Shown here one piece after another: positions 1 to 8,307 of a DNA stretch of 64,000 nt. Under the pieces are notes generated by a model. That model saw nothing but the letters and a program-made list of their open reading frames with translations. It was not told the DNA's origin and did not search any database. The stretch is taken from positions 1 to 64,000 of the forward strand of contig CAKTOW010000001.1 in the NCBI GenBank assembly GCA_934590325.1. The letters run 5' to 3'. Position 1 is the stretch's first letter. Each line of letters begins with the position of its first letter. This DNA comes from an uncultured Oscillospiraceae bacterium (GTDB lineage Bacteria; Bacillota; Clostridia; Oscillospirales; Oscillospiraceae). The position numbers and the translations under genes were made by a program.

Positions 1-257
<257 letters not shown>

Positions 258-265
258 GAATATGG

Positions 266-570
266 AAAGAGCACCCTTAGGCCGCCTGACATAAGAAAAC
301 ACACGGTTTTGCCTGTGTCTATCCGGCTGAAATCGTCCGAAAAAACGCCCACATGCGTCAGCATGCGGGCGTTTTTGCAGCCAATTTCAGCTCGAATTTA
401 CTTTTGCAAAACTGCTTCGCACCGAAAAAGAGCGCGTTTTGTGCAGAGCCGAGGCGCACCGCCGCAGGCATACTGGATGTCTGTCAAGGCGGCGCAACGA
501 CGGGGCTGCGCGAAACGCGCCTTTTGCGGCGTATGTTTTCTTGTGCCAGGCGGCCTAAAGGGTGCTCTTT
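266..570. repeat. MITE-like inverted-repeat element
   Basis: Two arms of about 39 bases, 266-304 and 531-570, are inverted copies differing at about four positions. They share a core reading AGGCGGCCTAA followed by GGGTGCTCTTT in the right arm. Inside lie a strong hairpin at 342-375 and a second nested pair, 432-450 with 503-520, whose arms read GCGCGTTTTGTGCAG and CTGCGCGAAACGCGC. No credible coding sequence lies between the arms. The structure fits a non-autonomous miniature element, or a large folded RNA that also terminates asnS. Calling it dispersed in the genome is inference; only one full copy is visible here. Confidence 0.6.
342..375 (+). terminator. Strong hairpin, repeat copy 1
   Basis: Fifteen-base arms with one mismatch enclose the loop GTCA, and the 3' arm runs into a T-rich tract. 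It may terminate asnS transcription. An almost identical hairpin in the opposite orientation lies at 63952-63983. Confidence 0.6.
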
Positions 571-641
571 TTTTGCGGGGCTTACATTTTGTATGATTCG
601 CGCAAAGTGCAAAATAGGGGGTAGCATTTTGAGGACGGGTC

Positions 642-650
642 TGCTATAAT
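642..650 (+). promoter_or_regulatory. Extended -10 promoter for the acyltransferase/acyl-CoA ligase operon
   Basis: TGCTATAAT is a perfect extended -10 element (TGn plus TATAAT). No good -35 is visible upstream, which is common for extended -10 promoters. It lies about 100 bases before the start codon at 751. Confidence 0.6.
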
Positions 651-691
651 ATACGATTGCAAGGTATTGTGTTGTTCGGTCAACGTAATAT

Positions 692-708
692 AGCATATTA
701 GATATGCT
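692..708. promoter_or_regulatory. Palindrome in the leader, possible operator
   Basis: AGCATAT-TAG-ATATGCT is a perfect 7+3+7 inverted repeat between the promoter and the start codon at 751. It has the size of a dimeric repressor site. The regulator is unknown; the product of the gene at 3400 is one candidate. Confidence 0.35.
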
Positions 709-750
709 TGTAAAAACCGAAAATAAATATTAGGTACATAGGAGAAATAT

Positions 751-1626
751 ATGGAGACCTACAAGAAACGCCGGGGCGACCGCAAGGACGGCCGGCTGCT
801 GCGGGAGCTGGACTCCCTGCACTTCATCACCGGTATCATCTACCCCAACCGGTGCGACAACGAGGCGTACATCTCCGTGAAGGTGGACCTGACGGCCATG
901 AACGAGTATCTGGCCAGGAAGAACGCCGCGGAGACCGAGTTCCCCTACACCATGTTCCACATCGTGGTGGCTGCGCTGGAAAAGACCATCACCCTGCGGC
1001 CCAAGCTGAACCGCTTCATCGTCAACAGCAATTTCTACCAGCGGAACGAGGTGTCCGCCGCCTTTGTGGTGAAGAAGCAGTTTTCCGACAAGGGCGCGGA
1101 GGCACTGGCCTTCCTGCACGGGAAGGACGAGCACACCATGGCCGACGTACACGAGTACATCCGCCGGCAGGTGACGGAGTGCCGCAGCGACAAGGTGGAT
1201 GCCTCCACCGCGGGCATGGATATGTTCAACAAGATGCCCCGCTGGATGGGCAAGGCCATCGTGCGGTTCCTGATGTTCCTGGACCGCCACGGCTGGGTGC
1301 CCGCCGACCTGATCGCCACCGACCCCTACTACAGCTCGGTGGTCATCTCCAACCTGGGCTCCATCAAGCTGAAGTGCGGCTATCACCATCTGACCAACTG
1401 GGGCACCTGCTCGCTGTTCTGCATCATCGGCGAGAAGAAGCTGGCCCCCTACTACGACGAAAACGGCAATGTCTCCATGCGCGAGACACTGGAGCTGGGC
1501 CTGACCATCGACGAGCGGCTGGCAGACGGCTACTACTACTCCAAGTCCGTGCGGCTGCTGGAGTACCTGCTGACACACCCGGAGGAGCTGGAAAAGCCCA
1601 TGAGCGAGGAGGTAAAATATGAGTGA
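751..1626 (+). CDS. 2-oxoacid dehydrogenase E2/CAT-like acyltransferase
   Basis: The 291-residue protein has the chloramphenicol-acetyltransferase-like fold signature seen in the catalytic domain of E2 acyltransferases, but no lipoyl or peripheral-subunit-binding domain. The C-terminus aligns with the E2 catalytic end (HRxxDG followed by a leucine-rich helix). Here it reads DERLADGYYYSKSVRLLEYL, so the catalytic histidine is replaced by glutamate (about residue 255) while the DG is kept. It starts after AGGAGA at 740-745 and overlaps the downstream acyl-CoA ligase by 8 bases, implying translational coupling. Family known: acyl transfer from CoA. Inferred: it transfers, or merely binds, the acyl-CoA made by its neighbour. 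The substrate is unknown. Confidence 0.75.
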   Translation: METYKKRRGDRKDGRLLRELDSLHFITGIIYPNRCDNEAYISVKVDLTAMNEYLARKNAAETEFPYTMFHIVVAALEKTITLRPKLNRFIVNSNFYQRNEVSAAFVVKKQFSDKGAEALAFLHGKDEHTMADVHEYIRRQVTECRSDKVDASTAGMDMFNKMPRWMGKAIVRFLMFLDRHGWVPADLIATDPYYSSVVISNLGSIKLKCGYHHLTNWGTCSLFCIIGEKKLAPYYDENGNVSMRETLELGLTIDERLADGYYYSKSVRLLEYLLTHPEELEKPMSEEVKYE

Positions 1627-3352
1627 AGTAAAGACCCCGTGGAAGGATTATATGGGCGACGTGCCCATGCACCTGGACTATTTCCAGGGCAGTATGTTCG
1701 AGGCCGTGGAGCGCATGGCCGATATGTACCCCAACAACATCGCCTTTGACTTCATGGGCAAGTCCACCACCTACCGCAAGATGGTGCAGGAGATCGAGAA
1801 GTGCGCCAAGAGCCTGAAGACCCTGGGCGTGCGCCCCGGCGACAAGGTGACCATCGCCATGCCCAACTGCCCCCAGGCCATCTATATGTTCTACGCGGTG
1901 AACCTGGTGGGCGGCATCGCCAACATGATCCACCCCCTGTCGGCGGAGAAGGAGATCGAGTTCTATCTGAACGCCTCCGAGTCCACCACCGCCATCACGC
2001 TGGACCAGTTCTACGACAAGTTCGAGCACATCCGCCAGAACACCAAGATCATCAACATCATCATCGCCTCCGTGAAGGACGCGCTGAGCCGCACCATCCG
2101 GGCGGGCTATATGCTCACCGAGGGGCGGAAGATACAGAAGATACCCGAGGACGCGCCCGTCATCCGCTGGAAGGAGTTCATGGACATGTCCCGGTACTGC
2201 TTCTACAAGAACTACCGGGTGGCGCGGGGCTATGACGATCCCGCGGTCATCCTGTACTCCGGCGGCACCACCGGCACCACCAAGGGCATCGTGCTGACCA
2301 ACGGCAACTTCAACGCCCTGGGCCAGCAGATCATCGCCACCAACCCCATGTTCCGCCCCGGCGACAAGATGCTGGCGGCCATGCCCCTGTTCCACGGCTT
2401 CGGCCTGGGCGTGTGTGTGCACTCCATGCTCTCCCAGGGCGGACGGTGCATCCTCATCCCCCGTTTCACCGCCAAGAGCTACGCCAAGCAGATCGTCAAG
2501 TACAAGTGCAACTTCATCGCCGGCGTGCCCACCCTGTATGAGGCACTGCTGCGCCTGCCCAGCATGGACGGCGCCGACCTCAGCAGCCTGAAGGGCGTGT
2601 TCTCCGGCGGCGACAGCCTGTCCATCGAGCTGAAGAAGAAGTTCGACAAGTTCCTGTACGACCACCATGCGGTCATACAGGTGCGGGAGGGCTACGGCAC
2701 CACGGAGACGGTGACCGCCTGCTGCCTGACCCCCACCAATATCTACAAGGAGGGCTCCATCGGTCTGCCCTTCCCCGACACCTACATCAAGATCGTGAAG
2801 CCCGACACCGACGAGGAGCTGCCCTACGGCGAGGAGGGCGAGATCCTGCTGGCGGGCCCCACCGTCATGAAGGAGTACATGAACAACCCCGAGGAGACCG
2901 CCCACACCCTGCGCAAGCACGCCGACGGCCTGACCTGGGTGTACACCGGCGACCTGGGCAGCATGGACGAGCAGGGCTTCATCTACTTCAAGGGCCGCGC
3001 CAAGCGCATGATCATCACCTCCGGCTACAATGTGTACCCCGGCCAGCTGGAGAACATCCTGGACGCCCACGAGGACGTGCAGATGAGCTGCATCATCGGC
3101 GTGCCCGACCCCTACAAGATGCAGAAGGTCAAGGCCTTCGTGATGCTCAAGCCCGGCGTGCCCGCCAACGACGCCACCAAGCAGACGCTGCTGGACTACT
3201 GCCGCAAGCACGTGGCCAAGTACGCCATGCCCTACGACATCGAGTTCCGCGACGAGCTGCCCAAGACCCTGGTGGGCAAGGTGGCCTACCGCGTGCTGGA
3301 GGACGAGGAGAAGGCGAAGCTCGCCGCCCAGGCGGAGCAGACCGAGGCGTGA
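1619..3352 (+). CDS. AMP-forming acyl-CoA synthetase (fatty-acid-CoA ligase type)
   Basis: This 577-residue enzyme belongs to the ANL adenylate-forming superfamily, which activates a carboxylic acid with ATP and then forms the CoA thioester. The P-loop-like motif YSGGTTGTTKG lies near residue 213, GYGTTE near 358, YTGDLG near 441 and GRAKRMIITSGYNVYPGQLE soon after. The C-terminal PKTLVGKVAYR holds the catalytic lysine. Length and motif order match medium/long-chain acyl-CoA ligases. The start ATG lies inside the end of the acyltransferase-like gene, so the two form an operon; the regulator gene at 3400 may be a third member. Chain-length preference cannot be read from the sequence. Confidence 0.9.
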   Translation: MSEVKTPWKDYMGDVPMHLDYFQGSMFEAVERMADMYPNNIAFDFMGKSTTYRKMVQEIEKCAKSLKTLGVRPGDKVTIAMPNCPQAIYMFYAVNLVGGIANMIHPLSAEKEIEFYLNASESTTAITLDQFYDKFEHIRQNTKIINIIIASVKDALSRTIRAGYMLTEGRKIQKIPEDAPVIRWKEFMDMSRYCFYKNYRVARGYDDPAVILYSGGTTGTTKGIVLTNGNFNALGQQIIATNPMFRPGDKMLAAMPLFHGFGLGVCVHSMLSQGGRCILIPRFTAKSYAKQIVKYKCNFIAGVPTLYEALLRLPSMDGADLSSLKGVFSGGDSLSIELKKKFDKFLYDHHAVIQVREGYGTTETVTACCLTPTNIYKEGSIGLPFPDTYIKIVKPDTDEELPYGEEGEILLAGPTVMKEYMNNPEETAHTLRKHADGLTWVYTGDLGSMDEQGFIYFKGRAKRMIITSGYNVYPGQLENILDAHEDVQMSCIIGVPDPYKMQKVKAFVMLKPGVPANDATKQTLLDYCRKHVAKYAMPYDIEFRDELPKTLVGKVAYRVLEDEEKAKLAAQAEQTEA

Positions 3353-3399
3353 GCCCGGCCGCATACGCCGCGTAAAAAGAGAAAAGGAGGCTGCCTGCC

Positions 3400-4089
3400 A
3401 TGGATGCGGAGCTGATACGGCAATACACCCTTATCGTTGATTTTCTCGGGCACGTGCTGGGCCCGGATTATGAGATCGCACTACACGAGCTGGAGGACGA
3501 CTCCAACCGGATCATCGCCATCGCCAACGGCGAGCTGACCGGACGGCATATCGGCTCCCCCCTCAGCAACAAGATGCTGGAATTCGTGGCGGGGAACCTG
3601 TACGAAACGCAGAACTACGTGCTGAACTTCGAGTCCGTGTCCGCCACGGGCAAGACCATGTGCTCCAACTCCATGTTCATCAAGGGGCGGCACGGCGAGC
3701 TGAGCGGACTGCTGTGCATCAACTTCGACGCCAGCCGGTTCGAGGAGCTGAGCCGCCGGGTCATGGAGCTGTGCGGCGGCGGAGTGCAGCGCGGCGTGCC
3801 CAGCGGCACGCGGCTCATCGCCGACGGCAACGACCCGGTGGAGACACCGGTGCGCAGCGGCTATCCCACGTCCATCGCCGGCGCCACCGCCAGCATCGTG
3901 TCCCAGGTGGTGGCCAACTACCCGGTGGAGGTGGACCGTCTGACCCAGGACGAAAAGATGGAGATCATGGACATCCTGAACCGCAAGGGCGTGTTCCTGC
4001 TGAAGGGCTCCGTCAGCCACGTGGCGCAGACGCTGCACAGCAGCGAGGCCAGTATCTACCGGTATCTGGGCAAGCTGAACAACAAGTGA
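3400..4089 (+). CDS. YheO/DauR-like transcriptional regulator (PAS + HTH)
   Basis: The 229-residue protein has an N-terminal YheO-type PAS-like domain (residues about 5-115, with ALHELEDDSNRIIAIANGEL). Its C-terminal helix-turn-helix (about 170-228, GVFLLKGSVSHVAQTLHSS, then ASIYRYLGKLN) is of the DauR type. A clean AAAGGAGG precedes the ATG. It follows the acyl-CoA ligase by 47 bases and is closed by a terminator at 4091, so it is probably co-transcribed. In the family, the PAS-like part is thought to sense a small ligand such as an amino acid; the ligand here is unknown. Confidence 0.85.
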   Translation: MDAELIRQYTLIVDFLGHVLGPDYEIALHELEDDSNRIIAIANGELTGRHIGSPLSNKMLEFVAGNLYETQNYVLNFESVSATGKTMCSNSMFIKGRHGELSGLLCINFDASRFEELSRRVMELCGGGVQRGVPSGTRLIADGNDPVETPVRSGYPTSIAGATASIVSQVVANYPVEVDRLTQDEKMEIMDILNRKGVFLLKGSVSHVAQTLHSSEASIYRYLGKLNNK

Positions 4090-4090
4090 A

Positions 4091-4120
4091 AAAAAGACCG
4101 GCGAGGGCCGGTCTTTTTTT
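4091..4120 (+). terminator. Rho-independent terminator
   Basis: GACCGGC-GAGG-GCCGGTC stem followed by seven T residues, directly after the regulator stop codon. Confidence 0.9.
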
Positions 4121-4129
4121 CTTCTGCAA

Positions 4130-4158
4130 TTGACCGGAATACCGAAAGTGTGTATAAT
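4130..4158 (+). promoter_or_regulatory. Sigma-A promoter of the xpaC-telA operon
   Basis: TTGACC (4130-4135), a 17-base spacer and TATAAT (4153-4158). The predicted start near 4165 leaves no leader for an ATG at 4166. This supports the TTG start at 4193 for the first gene. Confidence 0.8.
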
Positions 4159-4192
4159 GTAAGCCATGAATCAAGGACTGGAGGCGACAGGA

Positions 4193-4975
4193 TTGAAAAC
4201 AAAGACCATCGTCCATAAATCGGCCGCGCCCATCTACGCGGCGGCGGTGACGTGGGTGCTGTATGCGCTGCTGTTTCCGCTGTATCAGGTGGGGCATTTC
4301 CTGCTGGCTGCGGCGGCTTCCGCCGTGGTGGCGCTCATCGCCCGGATGTTCTGCCGTGACGTGACGGAGACCGTGGAGGTGCCCGAGGAGCCGGTGACCA
4401 CCGGCAACGTGGAGCTGGACAAGGCCATCGCCGAGGGCGGCGCAGCCATCAAGGCCATGCGGGCCCTGAACGACAGCATCCAGGACGAGACCATCTCCGG
4501 CCAGATCGACCGGCTGGAGGAGGTCAGCACGAAGATATTCGACTACGTGAAGGAGCATCCGGAGAAGCTGCCGCAGATCCGGAAGTTCATGAGCTACTAC
4601 CTGCCCACCACGCTGAAGCTGCTGCGCAGCTATGACGAGCTGAGCCGCCAGGGCGTCAGCGGGCAGAACATCACCGGCACCATGGAGAAGGTGGAGGGCA
4701 TGATGGCCACCATCGTGCTGGCCTTTGAAAAGCAGCTGGACAGCCTGTTCGGCGACCAGGCCATGGACATCTCCACCGATATCACCGTGCTGGACAACAT
4801 GATGGCGCGGGAGGGCCTCACCGGCGGGGATGCGCTGCATAAGACGGCGCAGGAAAACCCGGTGACCGATCCGGCGCCGGAGCTGGACATCCGCAGCGCC
4901 GGCGCGGCGCAGACCCAGCCGCCCCAGAAGGACGACAGCGTGGACACCGGCAGCGGCATCACGCTGGAGCTGTGA
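4193..4975 (+). CDS. xpaC: XpaC-like membrane protein (5-bromo-4-chloroindolyl phosphate hydrolysis family)
   Basis: The protein has two adjacent N-terminal membrane segments (about residues 10-50), then a charged helical cytoplasmic region (TGNVELDKAIAEGGAAIKAM...) and a proline/aspartate-rich tail. This layout is typical of the XpaC family that accompanies TelA. I chose the TTG at 4193 because GGAGG (4180-4184) sits 8 bases upstream; an in-frame ATG at 4166 would begin at the predicted transcription start. The result is 260 residues. The family's biochemical role is not settled. Its pairing with telA at 5046 is the usual genomic arrangement and suggests a joint envelope-stress role. Confidence 0.8.
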   Translation: MKTKTIVHKSAAPIYAAAVTWVLYALLFPLYQVGHFLLAAAASAVVALIARMFCRDVTETVEVPEEPVTTGNVELDKAIAEGGAAIKAMRALNDSIQDETISGQIDRLEEVSTKIFDYVKEHPEKLPQIRKFMSYYLPTTLKLLRSYDELSRQGVSGQNITGTMEKVEGMMATIVLAFEKQLDSLFGDQAMDISTDITVLDNMMAREGLTGGDALHKTAQENPVTDPAPELDIRSAGAAQTQPPQKDDSVDTGSGITLEL

Positions 4976-5045
4976 GCGAATACGCGACACGCGAAGCAAA
5001 TACAGGACCATCCACTGAAAAAAACACAGAAAGGAACAGAATACC

Positions 5046-6221
5046 ATGACGGATAACATGATGCCCCAGCTGACCCTGGACCCTGACGACACCGCCGCCG
5101 CGGCCGCCGTGGAGGTACCCTCCCTGACCCTGACCCCGGAGGCGCCGGAGGTGCCCCAGCAGGAGGAGAAGAAGATCGAGCCGGTGGAGATGGACGACAA
5201 GCTGCTGACCGACGAGGAGAAGAAGGCCGTGGAGGAGTTCTCCCACAAGATCGACATCCGCGACACCAACCAGGTGCTGCAGTACGGCGCTGCCGCACAG
5301 AAGAGCGTGGCCTCCTTCTCCGAGAACGCGCTGAACAACGTCCGCAGCAAGGACATGGGCGAGATCGGCGAGGACCTGAGCCGCCTGGTGGTGGAACTGA
5401 AGGGCTTCGGCGAGGAGGACGAGAAGAAGGGTCTGTTCGGCATCTTCAAGAAGGCCGGCAACAAGCTGGAGACCATGAAGGCCCAGTACAGCAAGGTCGA
5501 GGCCAATGTGGACAAAATCGCCCAGAATCTGGAGAACCATCAGATCACGCTGCTGAAGGACGTGGCCATGTTCGACCAGATGTACGAGCTGAACCTGAAG
5601 TACTACAAGGAGCTGACCATGTACATCCTCGCCGGCAAGAAGCGGCTGGCCGAGGTGCGCAGCACCGAGCTGGAGGAGCTGCGCAAGAAGGCGGAGCAGA
5701 CCGGCCTGGCCGAGGACGCACAGGCCTACAACGACCTGGTGAACCTGTGCAGCCGCTTCGAGAAGAAGCTCCATGACCTGGAGCTGACCCGCATGGTGTC
5801 CGTGCAGATGGGCCCCCAGACCCGCCTGCTGCAGAACAACGACACCCTGATGATCGAGAAGATCCAGTCCTCCCTGGTGAACACCATCCCCCTGTGGAAG
5901 AGCCAGATGGTGCTGGCCCTGGGCATGGAGCACAGCCGTCAGGCCACCGCCGCCCAGAACGCCGTCACCGAGATGACCAACGATCTGCTGAAGAAGAACG
6001 CCGACACCCTGAAGATGGGCACCATCGCCACCGCCAAGGAGGCCGAGCGCTCCATCATCGACATCGAGACCCTGCAGCACACCAATCAGCAGCTCATCTC
6101 CACCCTGGACGAGGTGCTGACCATCCAGCAGGAGGGCACCGCCAAGCGCAAGGAAGCCGAGGTCGAACTGGGCAAGATCGAGGGCGAGCTGAAGCAGAAG
6201 CTGATGGAGCTGAGAGGGTAA
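5046..6221 (+). CDS. telA: Toxic anion resistance protein, TelA family
   Basis: This is a 391-residue, soluble, strongly alpha-helical protein with coiled-coil-like heptads. The family pattern is present: FGEEDEKKGLFGIFKKAGNK followed by METMKAQYSKVEANVDKIAQNLE-like helices, and late segments with TKEAERSIIDIETLQ-type spacing. TelA proteins are linked to tellurite and other envelope stresses in Firmicutes, but the mechanism is unclear. The gene follows xpaC by 70 bases with an AAAGGA site, and is followed by a TPM-domain gene. The three probably form one envelope-associated operon. Confidence 0.88.
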   Translation: MTDNMMPQLTLDPDDTAAAAAVEVPSLTLTPEAPEVPQQEEKKIEPVEMDDKLLTDEEKKAVEEFSHKIDIRDTNQVLQYGAAAQKSVASFSENALNNVRSKDMGEIGEDLSRLVVELKGFGEEDEKKGLFGIFKKAGNKLETMKAQYSKVEANVDKIAQNLENHQITLLKDVAMFDQMYELNLKYYKELTMYILAGKKRLAEVRSTELEELRKKAEQTGLAEDAQAYNDLVNLCSRFEKKLHDLELTRMVSVQMGPQTRLLQNNDTLMIEKIQSSLVNTIPLWKSQMVLALGMEHSRQATAAQNAVTEMTNDLLKKNADTLKMGTIATAKEAERSIIDIETLQHTNQQLISTLDEVLTIQQEGTAKRKEAEVELGKIEGELKQKLMELRG

Positions 6222-6257
6222 GAATGAGATCTATCTCCTTTGGAAAGGGGAACAGGT

Positions 6258-7337
6258 ATGAAATTTTTTGAAAAGCGCGGCACCGCGCTGGTGGTGCTGC
6301 TCATCGCCATCGCGGCCGCCGTGTTCATCGGCCAGAGCCGTAAGGACGGCTTTATCGCCAACAAGGCCACGGAGCTGCTGGACGTGCAGTATCAGAACTG
6401 GATCTGCGACGACGCCGGACTGCTGAACGGTCAGACGAAGCAGCTTATCGCCGACTACAACAGCAGCTGGGACGGCAAGTACTACGCCATCGTGGCCGTG
6501 GCCACCATCGACCACCTGAACGGCTGGGATGCGGAGGACTATGCCGCCAAGCTGGGCGAGACCTGGGGCCTAGGCCGCAACGACATGATCCTGCTGCTGG
6601 TGAAGGACGGCGACTGGCAGGTGTACTGCGGCGACAACGTGGGCTACACCATGACCGACACCCAGCAGAGCAAGCTGCGTCAGGCCATCGAGACCACCTA
6701 TTACAGCGGCGACTTCGACAGCGCCGTGACAGCCTTCTTCCGCCAGGCGGACGTGTTCTACGCCCAGGCTGACCTGAGCGGCGGCAGCAGCGGCGACAGC
6801 GGCTGGTACGCCCCGGCGGCGCCGGCCTCCGCCGGCAGCACCGGCACCTCCATCGGCGCCGTGGTGATGCTGATCATCGGCATCTTCGTGGTGTGGATGG
6901 TGCTGGACGCCATACGGTACAGCCGCTACCGGCGGCGGTACATCGTGGGCGCACCGGTGAACGTAGTGCGGCCTGTGTACTACCCCGTGTTCTGGGGCAG
7001 GCACTACGCCCCGCCCCGGCCGCCCAGAGCGCCCCGGCCTCCCCGTCCGCCCCGCGGCGGCGGGCCGAGACCTCCCTACGGCGGCGGTCCCCGTCCTCCC
7101 ATGGGCGGCGGCGCACCCCGGCCGCCCCGGCCCAATACCCGGCCCTCCGGCGGCCCGCGCCCTGGCGGCACAAGACCCAGCGCCCCCCGGCCCAGCCGCC
7201 CCAGCCGGCCCAGCGGCGGCAGCGGCTTCAGCGGAGGCGGCTTCGGCGGCGGTTCCCGCGGGGGAAGCTCCCGTGGGGGCGGTTCCCGCGGCGGAGGCTT
7301 TGGCGGCGGCGGATTCGGCGGCGGCAAGCGTCGGTAA
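6258..7337 (+). CDS. TPM-domain (YgcG-like) membrane protein with low-complexity tail
   Basis: The 359-residue protein has an N-terminal signal/anchor helix (residues 8-24). An extracellular TPM domain follows (about 40-165; VYCGDNVGYTMTD and GRNDMILLLVKDGDWQV are characteristic), then a second membrane helix (about 195-215). The tail is very proline/arginine-rich (RPPRPP repeats) and then glycine/serine-rich (SGGGFGGGSRGGSS). I chose ATG 6258 because AAAGGGG lies 7 bases upstream; an in-frame TTG at 6240 has no such site. TPM proteins are implicated in membrane or photosystem protein turnover. The basic tail would lie in the cytoplasm and may bind nucleic acid or anionic lipid; that is inference. 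Confidence 0.85.
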   Translation: MKFFEKRGTALVVLLIAIAAAVFIGQSRKDGFIANKATELLDVQYQNWICDDAGLLNGQTKQLIADYNSSWDGKYYAIVAVATIDHLNGWDAEDYAAKLGETWGLGRNDMILLLVKDGDWQVYCGDNVGYTMTDTQQSKLRQAIETTYYSGDFDSAVTAFFRQADVFYAQADLSGGSSGDSGWYAPAAPASAGSTGTSIGAVVMLIIGIFVVWMVLDAIRYSRYRRRYIVGAPVNVVRPVYYPVFWGRHYAPPRPPRAPRPPRPPRGGGPRPPYGGGPRPPMGGGAPRPPRPNTRPSGGPRPGGTRPSAPRPSRPSRPSGGSGFSGGGFGGGSRGGSSRGGGSRGGGFGGGGFGGGKRR

Positions 7338-7345
7338 AAGATACG

Positions 7346-7376
7346 AAACACCCGGCCTTCGGCCGGGTGTTCTTTT
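7346..7376 (+). terminator. Rho-independent terminator
   Basis: AACACCCGGC-CTTC-GGCCGGGTGTT stem followed by a T-rich run, ending the xpaC-telA-TPM cluster. A partial second copy of the 3' arm follows at 7392. Confidence 0.85.
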
Positions 7377-7410
7377 ATCCCGTGCCGCCCCTCGGCCGGG
7401 TGTTTTTCCT

Positions 7411-8109
7411 TTATCGCATCTGCCCGATGAACTGCTCCAGGCCGTACCGCAGCAGGCCGGAGGCCCGTTGCCCCTCCCCTGCCTCGATATAGGCGGTGAA
7501 CTGCCCCAGGCGCTCCAGACAGCGGTCGATACCGGTGACCTGGATGTACTCCTTCCAGAACTCCAGGTTCACGGTGGCGAAGGCGTTGAATATCAGCGGC
7601 GTGATGGTGTTGCCACTGAGGAAGGTAACGCCCCGGTGGTAGCGGAACAGTGCCTCGGCGAAGGCGGGGACGCTCTGGCGGGCGGCCTGCTCCGCCTGCT
7701 GCTGCAGGGCCCGCAGGGCGGCCATATCCGCCGCCGTGTGCCGCGCGGCCAGTTCCTCCATGGCGGGGCCCTCCAGATAGTACCGCAGCTGCAGGATGCT
7801 GGCAGCGGTCTTGGCATCCGGGATGCCGCCGTGGAAGTCCATGATGGCGCGCAGGGTCTCCAGGCTGCCGGTCTGAGCGTAGTCCGCCACGGTGACACCC
7901 CGACGGGAGGCAATGTCCAAAAAGCCCAGGCGGTGCAGCTCACGCAGTCCCTCGTGGACCACGGTCTTGCTTATCTTCATCTCGTCGGCCAACTCCCGCT
8001 CGGTGGGCAGACGGTCGCCGGGGCGCAGCTCGCCGGACAGGATCATGCCCTCCAGCTGCTGGATGAACAGCTCCTTGACGGTGGGGGCGACGATCTCACG
8101 AAAGGCCAT
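7411..8109 (-). CDS. FadR-subfamily GntR transcriptional regulator
   Basis: The 232-residue protein has an N-terminal winged helix-turn-helix (residues about 10-75; LRPGDRLPTERELADEMKIS is the GntR signature). An all-helical FCD ligand-binding domain follows (about 90-225), with conserved His residues in RYHRGV that usually coordinate a metal in FCD proteins. It is transcribed away from the large oxidoreductase at 8308. A perfect TGGTCCGACCA site, matching the FadR-type consensus TNGTNNNACNA, lies just downstream of its own -10 element. Autorepression is therefore likely, and control of the divergent operon is plausible. The ligand is unknown; FadR relatives sense acyl-CoA or organic acids. 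Confidence 0.9.
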   Translation of the reverse strand: MAFREIVAPTVKELFIQQLEGMILSGELRPGDRLPTERELADEMKISKTVVHEGLRELHRLGFLDIASRRGVTVADYAQTGSLETLRAIMDFHGGIPDAKTAASILQLRYYLEGPAMEELAARHTAADMAALRALQQQAEQAARQSVPAFAEALFRYHRGVTFLSGNTITPLIFNAFATVNLEFWKEYIQVTGIDRCLERLGQFTAYIEAGEGQRASGLLRYGLEQFIGQMR

Positions 8110-8135
8110 GGTAAAGGCTCCTTTACTATATGTTT

Positions 8136-8146
8136 TGGTCCGACCA
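8136..8146. promoter_or_regulatory. GntR/FadR-type operator
   Basis: TGGTCCGACCA matches TNGTNNNACNA at every defined position, and the palindrome extends to TTGGTCCGACCAA (8135-8147). It lies 12 bases downstream of the regulator's -10 box, where a bound repressor would block transcription. Confidence 0.75.
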
Positions 8147-8158
8147 AGACCATATAAA

Positions 8159-8188
8159 AGTGTACCACAGCTTTGGCGGAAAAGTCAA
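8159..8188 (-). promoter_or_regulatory. Promoter of the gntR gene
   Basis: On the minus strand, TTGACT (8183-8188), an 18-base spacer and TACACT (8159-8164) precede the operator and the start codon at 8109. Confidence 0.65.
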
Positions 8189-8220
8189 TAGGATTCCGGC
8201 GGAAAAGTTGGTATTATAGG

Positions 8221-8226
8221 TATAAT
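8221..8226 (+). promoter_or_regulatory. -10 element for the oxidoreductase-hypAB operon
   Basis: TATAAT, 82 bases before the start codon at 8308. No convincing -35 is visible at the right distance, so activator dependence is possible. GGAGGAGAG at about 8294 is the ribosome binding site. Confidence 0.5.
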
Positions 8227-8307
8227 AGAGTGAAAAATACAACGCTGACCCCGTTTCCCGCGGCCGTCGCCGCTGGTCGGAGCAGCAGATAACGGAGGAG
8301 AGAGACT

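Noticed and set aside
1424-3364. Long antisense open frames, for example 646 codons on the minus strand opposite the acyl-CoA ligase
   Set aside because: GC-rich codon bias leaves the opposite strand open. The sense frame has complete enzyme motifs, and the antisense product is low-complexity His/Gly/Leu/Val.
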